Shown: positions 23,096-34,684, numbered from the stretch's first letter. The stretch is 64,000 bases of DNA from Sciurus carolinensis (GCF_902686445.1 NC_062214.1:48617454-48681453); one strand, 5' to 3'. The notes: generated by a model not told the origin, from the letters alone. A program made the numbers and translations.

Positions 23096-23979
23096 AGTCA
23101 TATTTTTCATTACTATAACAAAATACTTGAGATTGAGTGACTTATAAAGAAAAGAAGTTTATTTAGTTCATAGTTGGAGGCTAAGAGTCTAAATAGCATG
23201 ATACCAGCTCTTGCAAGAGTTCTCTGACTGAGGCAGATAGCAGCATGATGGGAATGCACCAGAGAGAGAGAGATCACATGGTAAAAGAGGAAGTTGAAGT
23301 GGGACAGGAAGGGCAGTCACAACCTCCTGCTAGGCCCTACCTCTTGAAGGTCCCACTGATACCACCATTTACCGGTGACGAGTTCTGCTCCTTCTAATGT
23401 TGAAGATTGAACACTAGAGAAGCACGCCAAGGCAACCATATTAAGAAGGTTTTATTTAAAGGTAATAATACAGACTTCTCCCGGCAGGAAGAAGGGGGCC
23501 ATGGTTGATGTTCTAAAGTCCCAAGAAGTGAGAGCACCCTACATCTTTTATAGGTTAAAGTCTCTTTTGTTCTCCAGTTCTTTCCCCTCTTATCTGTCCT
23601 TCCTGCCTATGTGACTAGGCCTGGTTTTGCATTAAGTAAGAAGCCATGGGCAGGGGGAGGGCCAAGGTGATTAAGGCAGATAAGGGCCCAGGGGGCATTA
23701 ATTAGCAGCTCCTTGCTTGCAGTCCTTGATAAAGGCAGGTAAATTTGGCAATCAATGGGCTCCGGAGATCTTTGACATTCCGTTCTTCCAGGGGCAGTCT
23801 CCAACTTCCAGAGGCAGATGGCTTCATGGCTTCATTTCCTCGATTTGACCTGATTCCCTATTTCTATACTAACTACCTGTCCTTAATTCTGGCTTCACCA
23901 CCATCTCTAAATACCACACTGGGGACCAAGGTTCCAACTCATGAATCACTGGGAAACAAATCTTATCCAAAACATAAGA
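23096..23979 (-). mobile_element. MaLR LTR interrupted by another LTR
   Basis: The left part (TTTTTCATTACTATAACAAA, then AGAAAAGAAGTTTATTTAG, then GGCCCTACCTCTTGAAGGTC) stops at ACCACCAT (23,361-23,368). It resumes at 23,898 with CTAAATACCACACTGGGGAC and ends with TCTTATCCAAAACATAAG. The two halves read as one antisense MaLR once the insert is ignored. Confidence 0.75.
23369..23897 (-). mobile_element. Solo LTR nested in the MaLR
   Basis: A 529-bp insert with LTR architecture on the minus strand. It begins TGAAGCCAGAATTAAGG, has a TATAAAAG box (23,545-23,552) and an AATAAA signal (23,451-23,456) about 95 bases downstream, leaving room for an R region. ACCACCAT repeats on both sides (23,361-23,368 and 23,897-23,904). 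The 3' terminus lacks a clean CA. No internal retroviral coding part is present, so it is a solo LTR; class I is a guess. Confidence 0.65.
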
Positions 23980-24760
23980 CAGAGTGTTGGTTTCAAGGTT
24001 TGCTTTATTTTCTGGGGGTCATTTTCTTCAATTCCTTTGCAGTGTGTTTACCCATCTCAGAACCTTGCTGCAGGACAATCCCCACAGATTTTGAGGACAG
24101 AAGGGAGGTGTCCACTCTCCTTATAGTTTCCCTAAATTCTCTCAGCTTGCTGCTCCTCCTTGTATTTCCCTATCCTACTCAGCTCATTCATTCATTCAGC
24201 TTATTAGGGCCTAATATTCCAAGTACTTCCATGTAGTTACCTTGCACTGGTCTCGGTATTGGAGGAGGTCTTTTTCTATAGCTCCCACATACTAACCTAC
24301 CTGGATTCTTAATTACTGCATAGAGAACAGAGGCTTTGAAGAAAATCCAAGGTCAATAAACCTAATTTTCCACAAAAGGTGATTTTTCTTGCCCATTTTT
24401 TCCAAGGTAACTGCAGGAGAAATTGATAAGGACATTTTCTGATACACCACTCTGTAGTCCTTACTATACCATCCTCCCCCCCAAGGCATTGGAAACAGCT
24501 AAATAAAAGCAAGAAATTTAGGTTATATTAGACCTAAGAAGATCTTAAATGCACTGTGTATACAGGAAATTGTGTGGAGTAGACAATCTCTTCATCTGTC
24601 ACTTTTTCTTTGCACACCACTTAATAATACTTAATGAAGACCTACATGTTAAGACAATACATGCGTCTCCTTATTTTCTCCCCATATCTGAGGTTCTCCA
24701 GAGCTCCAGGAGGTCTCCAATAGTTTAGCTTAGAGTCTGCCAAAGAGCAGCCCTGCGACT
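23980..24760. other. Unassigned DNA
   Basis: No repeat or gene recognised. Confidence 0.5.
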
Positions 24761-25745
24761 TTTTCTTTTAAATCAACTCTATTGAAGTATCACTTACTGT
24801 GTTTATCAACTTTCATTACTAAAATAAAATGCCTGACATAATCAACTTATAAAAAGAAAAATGTTATTTTGGCCCATAGTCTTAGATGTTTCTGTATGTG
24901 ATGAGTTGACTTGTTTCTTTTGGACTTTGTGGTGAAGGCAGCACATCATGGCGGGAGCCCATGAAAGAGGAAGCTGCTCTCATCATGACCACTTAGAAGT
25001 GAAAGAGAGAGGAAGCAGCTAGGGGTTCCACAATCTTTATTAAGAGCATGAACACATGATCTAACCTTTCACTGGGCCCACCTTTTAAAATTTTAATACA
25101 TGGGCATTGGGAATATTGCAGATCTAAACTATTGCATTTACATACACTAAAAACATCAATTCTAAAGCTACAGCTTGGTGAATTTAAACTCGTGATTACC
25201 TGTGTACCCACCACAACCACAATCAAGCTATGGAACGTTTTATTCACCCCAAAATGTTCCCATGCCACCAGTTAGTCAATCTTCTCCTCACTCCAGGACC
25301 CAAGTAACAAAACAACTGTTTTCTTTCATTACAGATTGCATTTACATTTTACAGAATCTCACATACACAGAATCATGTGACATGCACAATTTTGTTTCAT
25401 GTGTTTATCAGGAACTTATCCAATTCTACTGTTAAGTAGAATCTCGCAGTGTGAATAAAGAGTACCTTTGCTCATTCACCAACTGATGAACATTTGAACT
25501 GTCTCCAGATTGCAACCATTATGGAAAAAATGTTATAACCATCTGCGAACAAGTCTTTGTGTGAGCATGTTTTTCCTTCCCTTCAGTAAATACCAAATCA
25601 AAAAAATGGCTAAGTCATATGGTAGGTATATTTCCAGTTTTTTAAGAATTATTCAATCAGTTTTCCAAAGTAGCCGTACCATTCTGCATTCTCACCGGTA
25701 ATGTGGGACTCTCCTACTGTCAACATTCAATGTGGTTGAACTTTT
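24761..25745 (-). mobile_element. Ancient L1M 3' end, antisense, split by an LTR
   Basis: The 3'UTR begins AATCAACTCTATTGAAGTAT, is interrupted at 24,799, and resumes about 25,136 with GCTTGGTGAATTTAAACTCG. It then runs into the antisense ORF2 C-terminus: GATGAACATTTGAACTGTCT, GGCTAAGTCATATGGTAGG and CAAAGTAGCCGTACCATTC. Highly decayed, non-coding. Confidence 0.6.
24799..25135 (-). mobile_element. MaLR-like LTR nested in L1M
   Basis: It shows the recurrent family landmarks also seen at 61,363 and 60,113: TTTCATTACTAAAATAAAAT, CCTGACATAATCAACTTATA, GCAGCACATCATGGCGGGAG and GATCTAAACTATTGCA. It interrupts the L1M 3' region. Confidence 0.55.
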
Positions 25746-26019
25746 CCCTTTTTCCCTTTCCAGTGGGTATATAATAGATTCTAGCATCTCTTCTACTTTC
25801 ACCTACTTTGAAATCATATATCTTGCATCTTGTTAGATAAGTTGGTGGAAGATGTAACTAAAGGCAATGGATTCACCCCTTGGTGACGGCAAAGCTGATA
25901 GGCACAACCATGACATAAAAGAGTGAAGAGGGTTTTATTACCTGCAACACACACTGGAGATAACTCTCAAAGCAGTGCCTCCCTGGACAAAGATGGCAAG
26001 GGGCTTTTTCTTTAAAATG
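25746..26019. other. Unassigned DNA, possible LTR remnant
   Basis: GAGGGTTTTATTACCTGC at about 25,927 looks like an antisense polyadenylation region of an LTR, but no family or ends could be set. Confidence 0.3.
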
Positions 26020-26410
26020 TCTTTAGTAGTGCATTATATTTATAGATGATAGTGGAGTTCATTTTGACATATTCAAATATGCATGGAATGAAATTTGCTC
26101 CGTTTCAATTCCTAATACTACATTCCCTCCCCTCATCCCTCCCCCGTTCCCCTTTCTCTACTTCACTGGTCTTCCTTCTTTTTATTTATTTATTTTTTAA
26201 TGCTGCAAGTCTTCATTGCTTTATTTTATTTATTTATTTTTTTGCCACATAAATGGAGTATAATTTCTCACTTTTCTGATTGTAGGATCACATCGGTCAT
26301 GCCGTCATATATGTACATGAGGTAATAATGTCTGTTTCACTCTACTGTCCTTCCTAACCACATACTCTTTCTCCTCCCTTAACTCCCTTCTACCTAATCT
26401 AAAGTAAGTG
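26020..26410 (-). mobile_element. Two adjacent L1 3'UTR fragments, antisense
   Basis: Two 3'UTR starts are visible, one at about 26,025 (GTGCATTATATTTATAGATG) and one at about 26,190 (TATTTATTTATTTTTTAATG). The second continues CTCACTTTTCTGATTGTAGG and ATATGTACATGAGGTAATAA, like the L1 at 14.4 kb. Both are short truncations. Confidence 0.65.
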
Positions 26411-27595
26411 AAGTGAAGCAGGAGGTATTTGTTATTTTTTAAATTGGTGCTCTCTGTATATACATAAAGGTGAAATTCAGACTTTTATTGGGGAAATTTT
26501 TACACATTCGTATAGGAAAGATCACATGTAGAGACACTCATTTTCTGCACATGCTCAGTTTGAGGTCATACATCACATGTCTAAAAAAGTGCTGAACAGG
26601 AAATACTCCAAGCTGCACATTTAGTATTAAAATGAGCAAAGTTTAAGTCATCTCAAAAGAGTGACTCAGAGTGACTCTGGGATTTTGGCTGGTTCCTTGT
26701 AAGTTCCACTGGAAAACCTTGTTTAAACCAAACAACTACAACAATAAAAACAGCATGAAAGAAGTGTTAACCATCATTTAAGGAACAGTCATCTATGCTT
26801 CTTCCCCTACCCATTGAGCACACAATATTGTCCTTGAAAGTTTCTGTGTATGGCTAATAGGGCCAATGAAAAACTGAGAGACTGGCCCCTCTAAGGATCT
26901 AAAATCCAGGTAGAAAGTAGTGACACCCTGTTGTAGACACAGAGCATAAGGCATACTGGATAACACCTCAAAATGCATTTTCTGCCAAGGGCATGAAAAG
27001 GAAAGTTTTAATTCTGGCAACAGCATTAAGAAAGGCTTCACAGAGGACATGACATTTGAATTGGATCTTGAAGGACAAAGACATCTCAGGAGACAGGGCA
27101 GAGAAGGGGGCCACAGAGCATGACATGCTAAGAGGACCCTGGGAAAAATTCAGCTAAGGCTCAAAAGTGTCCAGTGAATTTGAGGACTGAAAGGTGTCCT
27201 TGAATGGCTGCAGTCTAGAATGATAACATTGTTCAGTCCAATCCCCAGTGAATTTTAAATTTTTTGAAGTTATAACAAAAGCCTCTTTAAATTTTGCATG
27301 TATTGAAAAGTAACTGAATGGGAATCCTTGGCACATGTTAAGCACTTAATAGGTATGTGGTGAATGAATGAGCACACATCTGAAGGTAGCAAAACAAATG
27401 GAAGGGTTTGAAACAGCATCGATATAAAGCTTGCACAACACATGACAACATACCCCTCGAAAACTAAGAGAAAACTTTGTGGAGAATAGATCTTTTGATA
27501 TCTAGTTTGGGGCATGCATAGCTCTTTCATTTTAGAGTCAGAGAACAGCATGAACACAGCTTTCCAAGACAGAAATAGGCAGATAATAAAGCATT
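26411..27595. other. Mostly unassigned DNA with small L2 pieces
   Basis: An L2-like antisense stretch lies at about 27,000-27,140 (GAGGACATGACATTTGAATT, GGATCTTGAAGGACAAAG, CAGGGCAGAGAAGGGG). An L2 3'-end-like stretch lies at about 27,310-27,380 (TGGCACATGTTAAGCACTTA, GTGAATGAATGAGC). No gene recognised. Confidence 0.45.
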
Positions 27596-27915
27596 ACAGA
27601 TTGAGAACCCTAATCCAAACTCTGAAGTGATCTAAAATCTAAAACTTTCTGAGCTCTGACATGATGTCACAAGCAAAAAATTTTATACCTGATCATACAT
27701 TATGTTAAAAACACAGGTTCATTGAAAATACTGTGTAAAATTAACTTCAGACTTCATGTATAAGACATATATGAAATATAAATGAATTTCATGTTTAGAC
27801 TTGAGTCCCATCCCCAAGATATCTCATTATGTATATTCCAAAATACAAGAAAGTCCAAAATCTTAAACACTTCTGGTAGCAAGAATTTTAGATAAGGGAT
27901 ACTCAATATGTGTAA
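27596..27915. mobile_element. Tigger-type nonautonomous DNA transposon
   Basis: Landmarks: TTGAGAACCCTAATCCAAAC, TGACATGATGTCACAAGC, TAAATGAATTTCATGTTTAG, CATCCCCAAGATATCTCATT and TTTTAGATAAGGGATACTCA. The two ends are imperfect inverted copies of each other. The same element is at 42,268-42,578 in the opposite orientation. It fits an old TcMar-Tigger MITE; the exact name is unsure. Confidence 0.7.
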
Positions 27916-27999
27916 CAGAGGGAAAAGATTTATTTTAAATGCTTTTCATATTTATATACCAACAACCATATGGAAGGAATTCTTCTACTTGTCTTCACT

Positions 28000-28150
28000 T
28001 TTGTTTTTTATTCCATAACCAGGTATTTAGTGCCAACTAGGAGCCTGCACTGGGGATACAATAGTTAACAGGGTATAGGACTTACTTTTAGGAAGTGTTC
28101 AGCCCTGAAGAAGCAGTGGGTAAAACAATGAAGCCTAGAAGAATCAAAAA
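28000..28150 (-). mobile_element. L2 LINE fragment, antisense
   Basis: CCAGGTATTTAGTGCCAACT, GCACTGGGGATACAATAGTT and AACAGGGTATAGGACTTAC follow the antisense L2 pattern. Confidence 0.5.
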
Positions 28151-28499
28151 ATAGTGCACAGAAATGGTGGTGGCTCAGAGATCAGTTCAGCCAGATCCTC
28201 TTTTATAGGAATGGAGGAGAATCAGGGTAGAAGGACCAGAACTACCCAATGGTGGAGGATGAAGAATCATTGGAGGAGTAGATAGTGACAAACTTGGGAC
28301 ATTGGGAGATTTAGCAAAGAGAAAAATCTTTGGGCAGTGGTCAGGAACCACTGAACACAATTGGAGTAGAACTTGAGTGAACTGCAAAGGCCAGAGGGAC
28401 AATGGTGGGAAGGGAGTAGGCCCACCTGTGAGTCCACTCAGCAAGCTGGAAAGAGTCCAAAGCACAGTATTAGAAGAGTTTGAGTTACGTTTGTCAGGA
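28151..28499. other. Unassigned DNA
   Basis: No repeat or gene recognised. Confidence 0.5.
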
Positions 28500-28627
28500 A
28501 GGACAAGGGGCATATACTTTCTTATATAGTTTGCCAACATTTCAGTTCTCAGTGGTCCATTACAGAACTTGGCTCAAAACAATCTATATTTCCCAAAATG
28601 CTGTAGGTTTGGAGATCAGATAGTTTT

Positions 28628-28909
28628 TTTGTTTTTTATTTTTTGTTTTTTTTTATTGTAAACAAATGGGATACATGTTGTTTCTCTGTTTGTACATGGC
28701 ATAAAGGCATACCATTTGTGTAATCATAAATTTACATAGATTTACATAGGGTAATGTTGGTTGATTCATTCTGTTATTTTTTCCCTTCCCCCCACTCCTC
28801 CCACCCCTCTTTTCCCTCTATACAGTCCTTCCTTCCTCCATTCTTACCACCCTCCCTAACCCTAACTCTAACCCTAACACTAACCCCTCCTGCCCCCCAT
28901 TATGTGTCA
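28628..28909 (-). other. L1 copy A 3'UTR and tail
   Basis: On the minus strand this holds a G-rich tract (28,783-28,815, C-rich on the plus strand) and a run of TTAGGG-like hexamers (28,854-28,887). It ends with CCCATTTGTTTACAATAA and a tail of A runs interrupted by C and T. Equivalent 3'UTRs are in copies B and C. Confidence 0.9.
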
Positions 28910-31900
28910 TCATCCACTTATTAGTGATATCATTCGTCCTTTGGTTTTTTGAGATTAGCTTATCTCACTTAGCATGATATTCTCCAATTTCATCCATTTC
29001 CCTACAAATGCCATAATTTTACCATTCTTTATGGCTGAGTAATATTCCATTGTATATATATACCACATTTTCTTTATCCATTCATCAATTGAAGGACATC
29101 TGGGTTGGTTCTACAATCTGGCTATTGTGAACTGAGCAGCTATGAACATTGATGTGGCTGTCTCTCTGTAATATGCTGATTTTAAGTCCTTTGGGTATAG
29201 GCCAAGGAGTGGGATAGCTGGGTCAAATAGTGGTTCCATTCCAAGCTTTCTAAGGAGTCTCCACACTGCTTTCCAGAGTGGCTGCACTATTTGCAACCCC
29301 ACCAGCAATGTATGAGTGTACCTTTCTCCCCACATCCTTGCCAACACCTGTTGTTGCTTGTTTTCTTGATAATTGCCATTCTAATTGGGGTGAGATGGAA
29401 TCTTAGGGTGGTTTTGATTTGCATTTCTCTTATTACTAGAGATGTTGAACATTTTCCCATATATTTGTTGATTGCTTGTAGATCTTCTTCTGTGAAGTGT
29501 CTATTCATTTCCTTAGCCCATTTGTCGATTGGATTATTTGTATTCTTGGTGCAGAGTTTTTTGAGTTCTTTATAGATTCTGGAGATTAGTGCTCTATCTG
29601 AAGTATGATTGGCAAAGATTTTCTCCCACTCTGTAGGCTCTTTCTTCGCATTGCTGATAGTTTCCTTTGCTGAGAGAAAGCTTTTTAGTTTGAATCTATT
29701 CCAGTTATTGATTCTTACTTTTATTTCTTGTGCTATGGGAGTCCTGTTGAGGAAGTCTGGTCCTAAGCCGATAAGTTGAAGCTCTAGACCTACTTTTTCT
29801 TCTATAAGATGCAAGGTCTCTGGTCTGATTCCGAGGTCCTTAACCCATTTTGAGTTTAGTTTTGTGCATGGTGAGAGATATGGGTTTAGTTTCATTCTGT
29901 TGCATATGGATTTCCAATTCTCCCAGCACCATTTGTTGAAGAGGCTATCTTTTCTCCATTGCATATTTTTGGCCCCTTTGTCTAGTATGAGAAAATTGTA
30001 TTTATTTGGGTTTGTGTCCGTGTCCCCTATTCTGTACCATTGATCCACCTTTCTATTTTGGTGCCAATACCATGCCATTTTTGTTACTATTACTTTGTAG
30101 TAGAGTTGAAGATCTGGTATTGCGATACCCCCTGCTTCACTCTTTCTGCCAAGGATTGCTTTAGCTATTCTGGGTTTTTTAATTCTTCCAGATGAATTTC
30201 ATAATTGCTTGTTCTATTTCTGTAAGGTACATCATTGGGATTTGAATTGGAATTGCATTGAATCTGCATAGCACTTTTGGTAGTATGGCCATTTTGACAA
30301 TATTAATTCTTCCTATCCAAGAACATGGGAGATCTTTCCATCTTCTAAGGTTTTCTTGAATTTCTTTCTTTAGTGTTCTGTAGTTCTCATTGTAGAGGTC
30401 TTTCACATCTTTTGTGAGATTGATTCCCAAGTATTTTATTTTTTTCAATGCTATTGTGAATGGGGTAGTTTTCCTAATTTCTCTTTCTGAAGATTCATCA
30501 CTTATGTATAAAAATGCCTTAGATTTATGTGCATTGATCTTACATCCCGCTACTTTACTGAATTCACTTATGAGATCTAAAGGTTTTCTGGTGGAATTTC
30601 CTGGTTCCTCTAAGTATATAATCATATCATCAGCAAATAGGGATAGTTTGAGTTCTTCTTTTCCTATTCCTATCTCTTTAATTTCGTTGGTCTGTCTAAT
30701 TGCTCTGGCTAGAGTTTCAAGGACGATATTGAAAAGAAGTGGTGAAAGAGGGCATCCCTGCCTTGTTCCAGATGTTAGGGGGAATGCTTTCAGTTTTTCA
30801 CCATTTAGAATGATATTAGCCATGGGCTTAGCATAGATGGCCTTTACAATGTTAAGGAATGTTCCCACTATCCCTATTTTTTCTAATGTTTTGAGCATGA
30901 AGGGGTGTTGTATTTTATCAAATGCTTTTTCTGCATCTATTGAAATAATCATGTGATTCTTAACTTTAAGTCTGTTGATATGGTGAATGACATTTATTGA
31001 TTTCCAGATGTTGAACCAACCTTGCATCCCTGGGATAAAACCCACTTGAACATGGTGCACTATCTTTTTAATATGTTTTTGTATGTGATTTGCTAAAATT
31101 TTGTTTAGAATTTTTGCGTCGATGTTCATTAAGGATATTGGTCTGAAATTTTCTTTCCTCAATGTGTCTCTGTCTGGTTTAGGTATCAGGGTAATATTGG
31201 CTTCATAGAATGAGTTTGGGAGGGTTCCCTCCTCTTCTATGGAATACTTTGAGAAGTATTGGAATGAGCTCTTCTTTAAAGGTTTTGTAGAACTCGGCTG
31301 AGAACCCATCTGGTCCTGGACTTTTCTTTGTTGGTAGGCTATTGATGACTTCTTCTATTTCATTACTTGAAATTGGTCTATTTAAATTGTGTATGTCCTC
31401 CTCGTTCAGTTTAGGCAATTCATATGTCTCTAGAAACCTGTTGATGTCTTCAAAATTTTCTATTTTGTTGGAGTATAGATTTTCAAAATAGCTTCTAATT
31501 ATGTTTTGTATTTCAGTCTTGTCTGTTGTGATATTTCCTTGTTCATTCCGAATTTTAGTGATTTGGGTTTTCTCTCGTCTTCTCTTTGTTAGTGTGGCTA
31601 AAGGTTTATCAATTTTGTTTATTTTTTCGAAGAACCAACTATTTATTTTGTCAATTTTTTGTATTGTTTCTTTTGTTTCAATTTCGGTGATTTCAGCTCT
31701 GAGTTTAACTATTTCCTGTCTTCTACTACTTTTGGTGTTGGTCTGTTCTTCTTTTTCTAGGGCTTTGAGCTGTAGTGTTAGGTCATTTATTTTTTGAGTT
31801 TTACTTCTTTTATTAAATGCGCTCCATGAAATAAATCTTCCTCTAAGTACTGCTTTCATAGTGTCCCAGAGATTTTGATATGTTTCTTTGTTCTCATTTA

Positions 31901-32735
31901 CCTCTAAGAATTTTTTAATTTCCTTCCTAATATCTTCTGTTATCCATTCATCATATAATAGCATATTGTTTAATCTCCAGGTGTTGGAGTAATTTCTGTT
32001 TTTTACTCTTTCATTTATTTCTAACTTCAATCCATTATGATCTGATAGAATACAAGGTAGTGTCTCTATCTTCTTGTATTTGCTGACATTAGCTTTGTGG
32101 CATAATATATGGTCTATTTTAGAGAAGGATCCATGTGCTGCTGAGAAGAAAGTGTATTCGCTCTTGGTTGGATGGTATATTCTATAAATGTCTGTTAAGT
32201 CTAAATTATTGATTGTGTTATTGAGATCTATGGTTTCTTTGTTCAATTTTTGTTTGGAAGATCTGTCCAGTGGTGAGAGAGGCATGTTAAAATCACCTAG
32301 TATTATTGTGTTATGGTCTATTTGGTTTCTAAAATTGAGAAGGATTTGTTTAACATACATGGATGAGCCACTGTTTGGGGCATAGATGTTTATGATTGTT
32401 ATATCTTGCTGATTTATGCTTCCCTTAAGCAGTATGAAATGTCCTTCTTTATCCCTTCTGACTAACATTGGCTTGAAGTCCACATTATCTGAAATGAGGG
32501 TGGATACTCCAGCTTTTTTGCTGAGTCCATGTGCATGGTATGTTTTTCCCCATCCTTTCACCTTTAGTCTATGGGTATCTCTTTCTATGAGGTGAGTCTC
32601 TTGCAGGCAACATATTGTTGGATCTTTCTTTTTAATCCAATCTGCCAGTCTATGTCTTTTGATTGATGAATTCAGGCCATTAACATTCAGGGTTATTATT
32701 GAGATATGATTTGTATTCCTGGTCATTTGGTTCAT
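28910..32735 (-). pseudogene. L1 ORF2 (endonuclease-reverse transcriptase), copy A, broken
   Basis: ORF2 encodes the protein that nicks the target and reverse-transcribes L1 RNA. In order: an AP-type endonuclease (LQETHL, NIYAPN, LGDFN and SDHNG motifs, first about 240 residues), the linker, a reverse transcriptase with [28 protein letters not shown] and the catalytic FADD (30,626-30,637), and a C-terminal CxxxC...HCWWGC segment. Without its lesions it would be about 1,276 residues, normal for L1. Four lesions are seen against copies B/C: a 5-nt deletion near 31,238, an inserted T creating a stop at 30,179-30,181, a 1-nt deletion giving a stop at 29,287-29,289, and a Trp-to-stop at 29,111-29,113. 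The start ATG at 32,733-32,735 leads into [10 protein letters not shown]. Confidence 0.93.
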
Positions 32736-32807
32736 ATTTAAAATTTTATTTATTTATTTATTTATTTTTTAGACACATCTTGGTTCCTCCTTTATTTCAC
32801 AGTTCCT
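32736..32807 (-). repeat. L1 copy A inter-ORF spacer with (AAAT)n
   Basis: The spacer between ORF1 and ORF2 is 72 bp, against 31 bp in copy B. The extra length is mostly an (AAAT)n run at about 32,739-32,770. Confidence 0.85.
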
Positions 32808-33953
32808 TTAGGGTAATTCCTCCCTTTGCTGATATGCTTCTTTGTTTTTTATCTCTTCCTCATGAAATATTTTGCTGAGAATGTTCTGTAATTCTGGCTT
32901 TCTTTTTGTAAATTCTTTTAGCTTTTGTTTATCATGGAATGATTTTATTTCATCGTCAAATTTGAAGGTAAGTTTTGCTGGGTATAAGATTCTTGGTTGG
33001 CATCCATTTTCTTTCAGAGCTTGAAAAATGTTGTTCCAGGCCCTTCTAGGTTTTAGGGTCTGGATTGAAAAATCTGCTGATATCCGTATTGGTTTCCCCC
33101 TGAATGTAATTTGTTTCTTTTCTCTCACAGCCTTTAAAATTCTGTCTTTATTTTGTATGTTAGGTATTTTCGTTATAACGTGCCTTGGTGTGGGTCTGTT
33201 GTAATTTTGTGTATTTGGAGTCCTATAAGCCTCTTGGACATGATTTTCCATTTCATTCTTCAGATTTGGGAAATTTTCTGATATTATTTCATTGAATAGA
33301 TTGTTCATTCCTTTGGTTTGTTTCTCTAAGCCTTCCTCAATCCCAATAATTCTCAAATTTGGCCTTTTCATGATATCCCATAGTTCTTGCAGATTCTGTT
33401 CATGATTTCTTACCATCTTCTCTGTTTGTTCAACTTTGTTTTCAAGGGTAAATATTTTGTCTTCAATATCTGAGGTTCTGTCTTCCAGGTGTTCTATCCT
33501 ATTGGTTATGCTTTCTAAGGAGTTCTTAATTTGGTTTATTGTTTCACTCATTTCAAGGATTTCTGTTTGTTTTTTTTTCAATATCTCTAACTCTTTATTG
33601 AAATGATCTTTTGCTTCCTGAATTTGCTCTTTTTACTGTCAGTTGGTGCTATCATTCAATGCCTGCATTTGCTCTTTCATCTCATCATTCAATGCCTGCA
33701 TTTGCTCTTTCATCTCATCATTCAATGCCTTCATTTGCTCTTTCATCTCATCATTCAGTGCCTGCATTTGCTCTTTCATCTCATCATTCAATGCCTGCAT
33801 TTGCTCTTTCATCTCATCGTTTGCTTCCCTGATCATTTTAGTTATGTACATTCTGAACTCCCTTTCTGTTATTTCTTCTGCCATGCTGTCGTTGGATTTT
33901 ATTGGTGTAACATCTAGATTTGTTTGGGGCATTTTCTTCCCTTGTTTTCTCAT
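32808..33953 (-). pseudogene. L1 ORF1 (RNA-binding chaperone), copy A, two stop codons
   Basis: ORF1 encodes the trimeric nucleic-acid chaperone that coats L1 RNA. It opens MRKQGKKMPQ, then a coiled coil including five 11-residue units of the type NDEMKEQMQAL, then an RRM (PNLRIIGIEEG) and the C-terminal domain (RRAWNNIFQALKENGCQPR). The full frame would be 381 residues. It is interrupted by TGA at 33,639-33,641 and TAA at 33,633-33,635, one codon apart, directly after the repeat block; the frame is the same on both sides. Copy B has 348 residues, and the 33-residue difference equals three repeat units. Confidence 0.93.
33654..33818 (-). repeat. Five 33-bp tandem units in ORF1 coiled coil
   Basis: Units begin at 33,654, 33,687, 33,720, 33,753 and 33,786. 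They are near-identical, with single-base changes in units 3 and 4, and keep the reading frame. Copy B has two equivalent units at 48,904-48,969. Confidence 0.97.
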
Positions 33954-34684
33954 ATTGTTCAGGAATCAGTGGGTCATTATGATATTGCAGATTTCCTCTA
34001 TTGACTTATAATGTCCTTGAAGATTGCTAGTATATCCCCTCTTATCCTTCAGTAGCCTGCAGTCTTGGAGGAAGTTGATAATGCGGTGCTCCACAAGGAA
34101 GCTGCCTCTCTAGGGTTGGTGACCCTCAAGTGGTGTATATTCCCTGCTAGTGGGCAGAGGTGCCTCCACTTGTTGACCAATGGTCATCCAAAGGGGAACT
34201 AGGCTGCGGGCTGAGGCAAGGCCTATTTGTGCCTGTGTCTCTCATTTTACCATCCTTGTGGGGAAACCTCACCCAGCAGGGAAGACTCACCCGGTGGGGA
34301 GGTCCTGCTGGTCAGTTTCCTTCCTAGAGGTTCCCCTCAATCTACAACTACCACCTGGGCTGGGCTGTCTTCCTCTACAACATTCCCAGGGGCCCGGACC
34401 TACCTCCTGGGCCTGGGAGCCTCACCCTTTGCAGACGAGTCTCCTTTGGCTGCCTCTCCCAGAGAATCTGCCCGCAGTCTTGGAAACTTCGCTCTGCCCC
34501 TAGGCGTGTGTCTGTGCAGCTCTTCCAACAAGAAGCCACCTAGGTCCTGGGACCCTGCTCTGCACCTAATTGCCTGTTTATGCGGCCCCTCCTCTGAGCC
34601 GCCACCTGGATCCCCGTACAATATCTCCAAGACCAGAGACCCGCCACACCCCTCTTCCTCCGGACAGCCGCCCAGTGTTCCAAT

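Noticed and set aside
23745..24236. 163-codon plus-strand frame
   Set aside because: It crosses the boundary of a nested LTR and its host MaLR and has no domain.
33654..33818. Regular 33-bp direct repeats that look CRISPR-like
   Set aside because: There are no spacers between the units; they are contiguous, in frame and part of L1 ORF1.
33603..34011. Plus-strand frames rich in repeated Cys/Phe/His
   Set aside because: They are the antisense reading of the ORF1 coiled-coil repeat.
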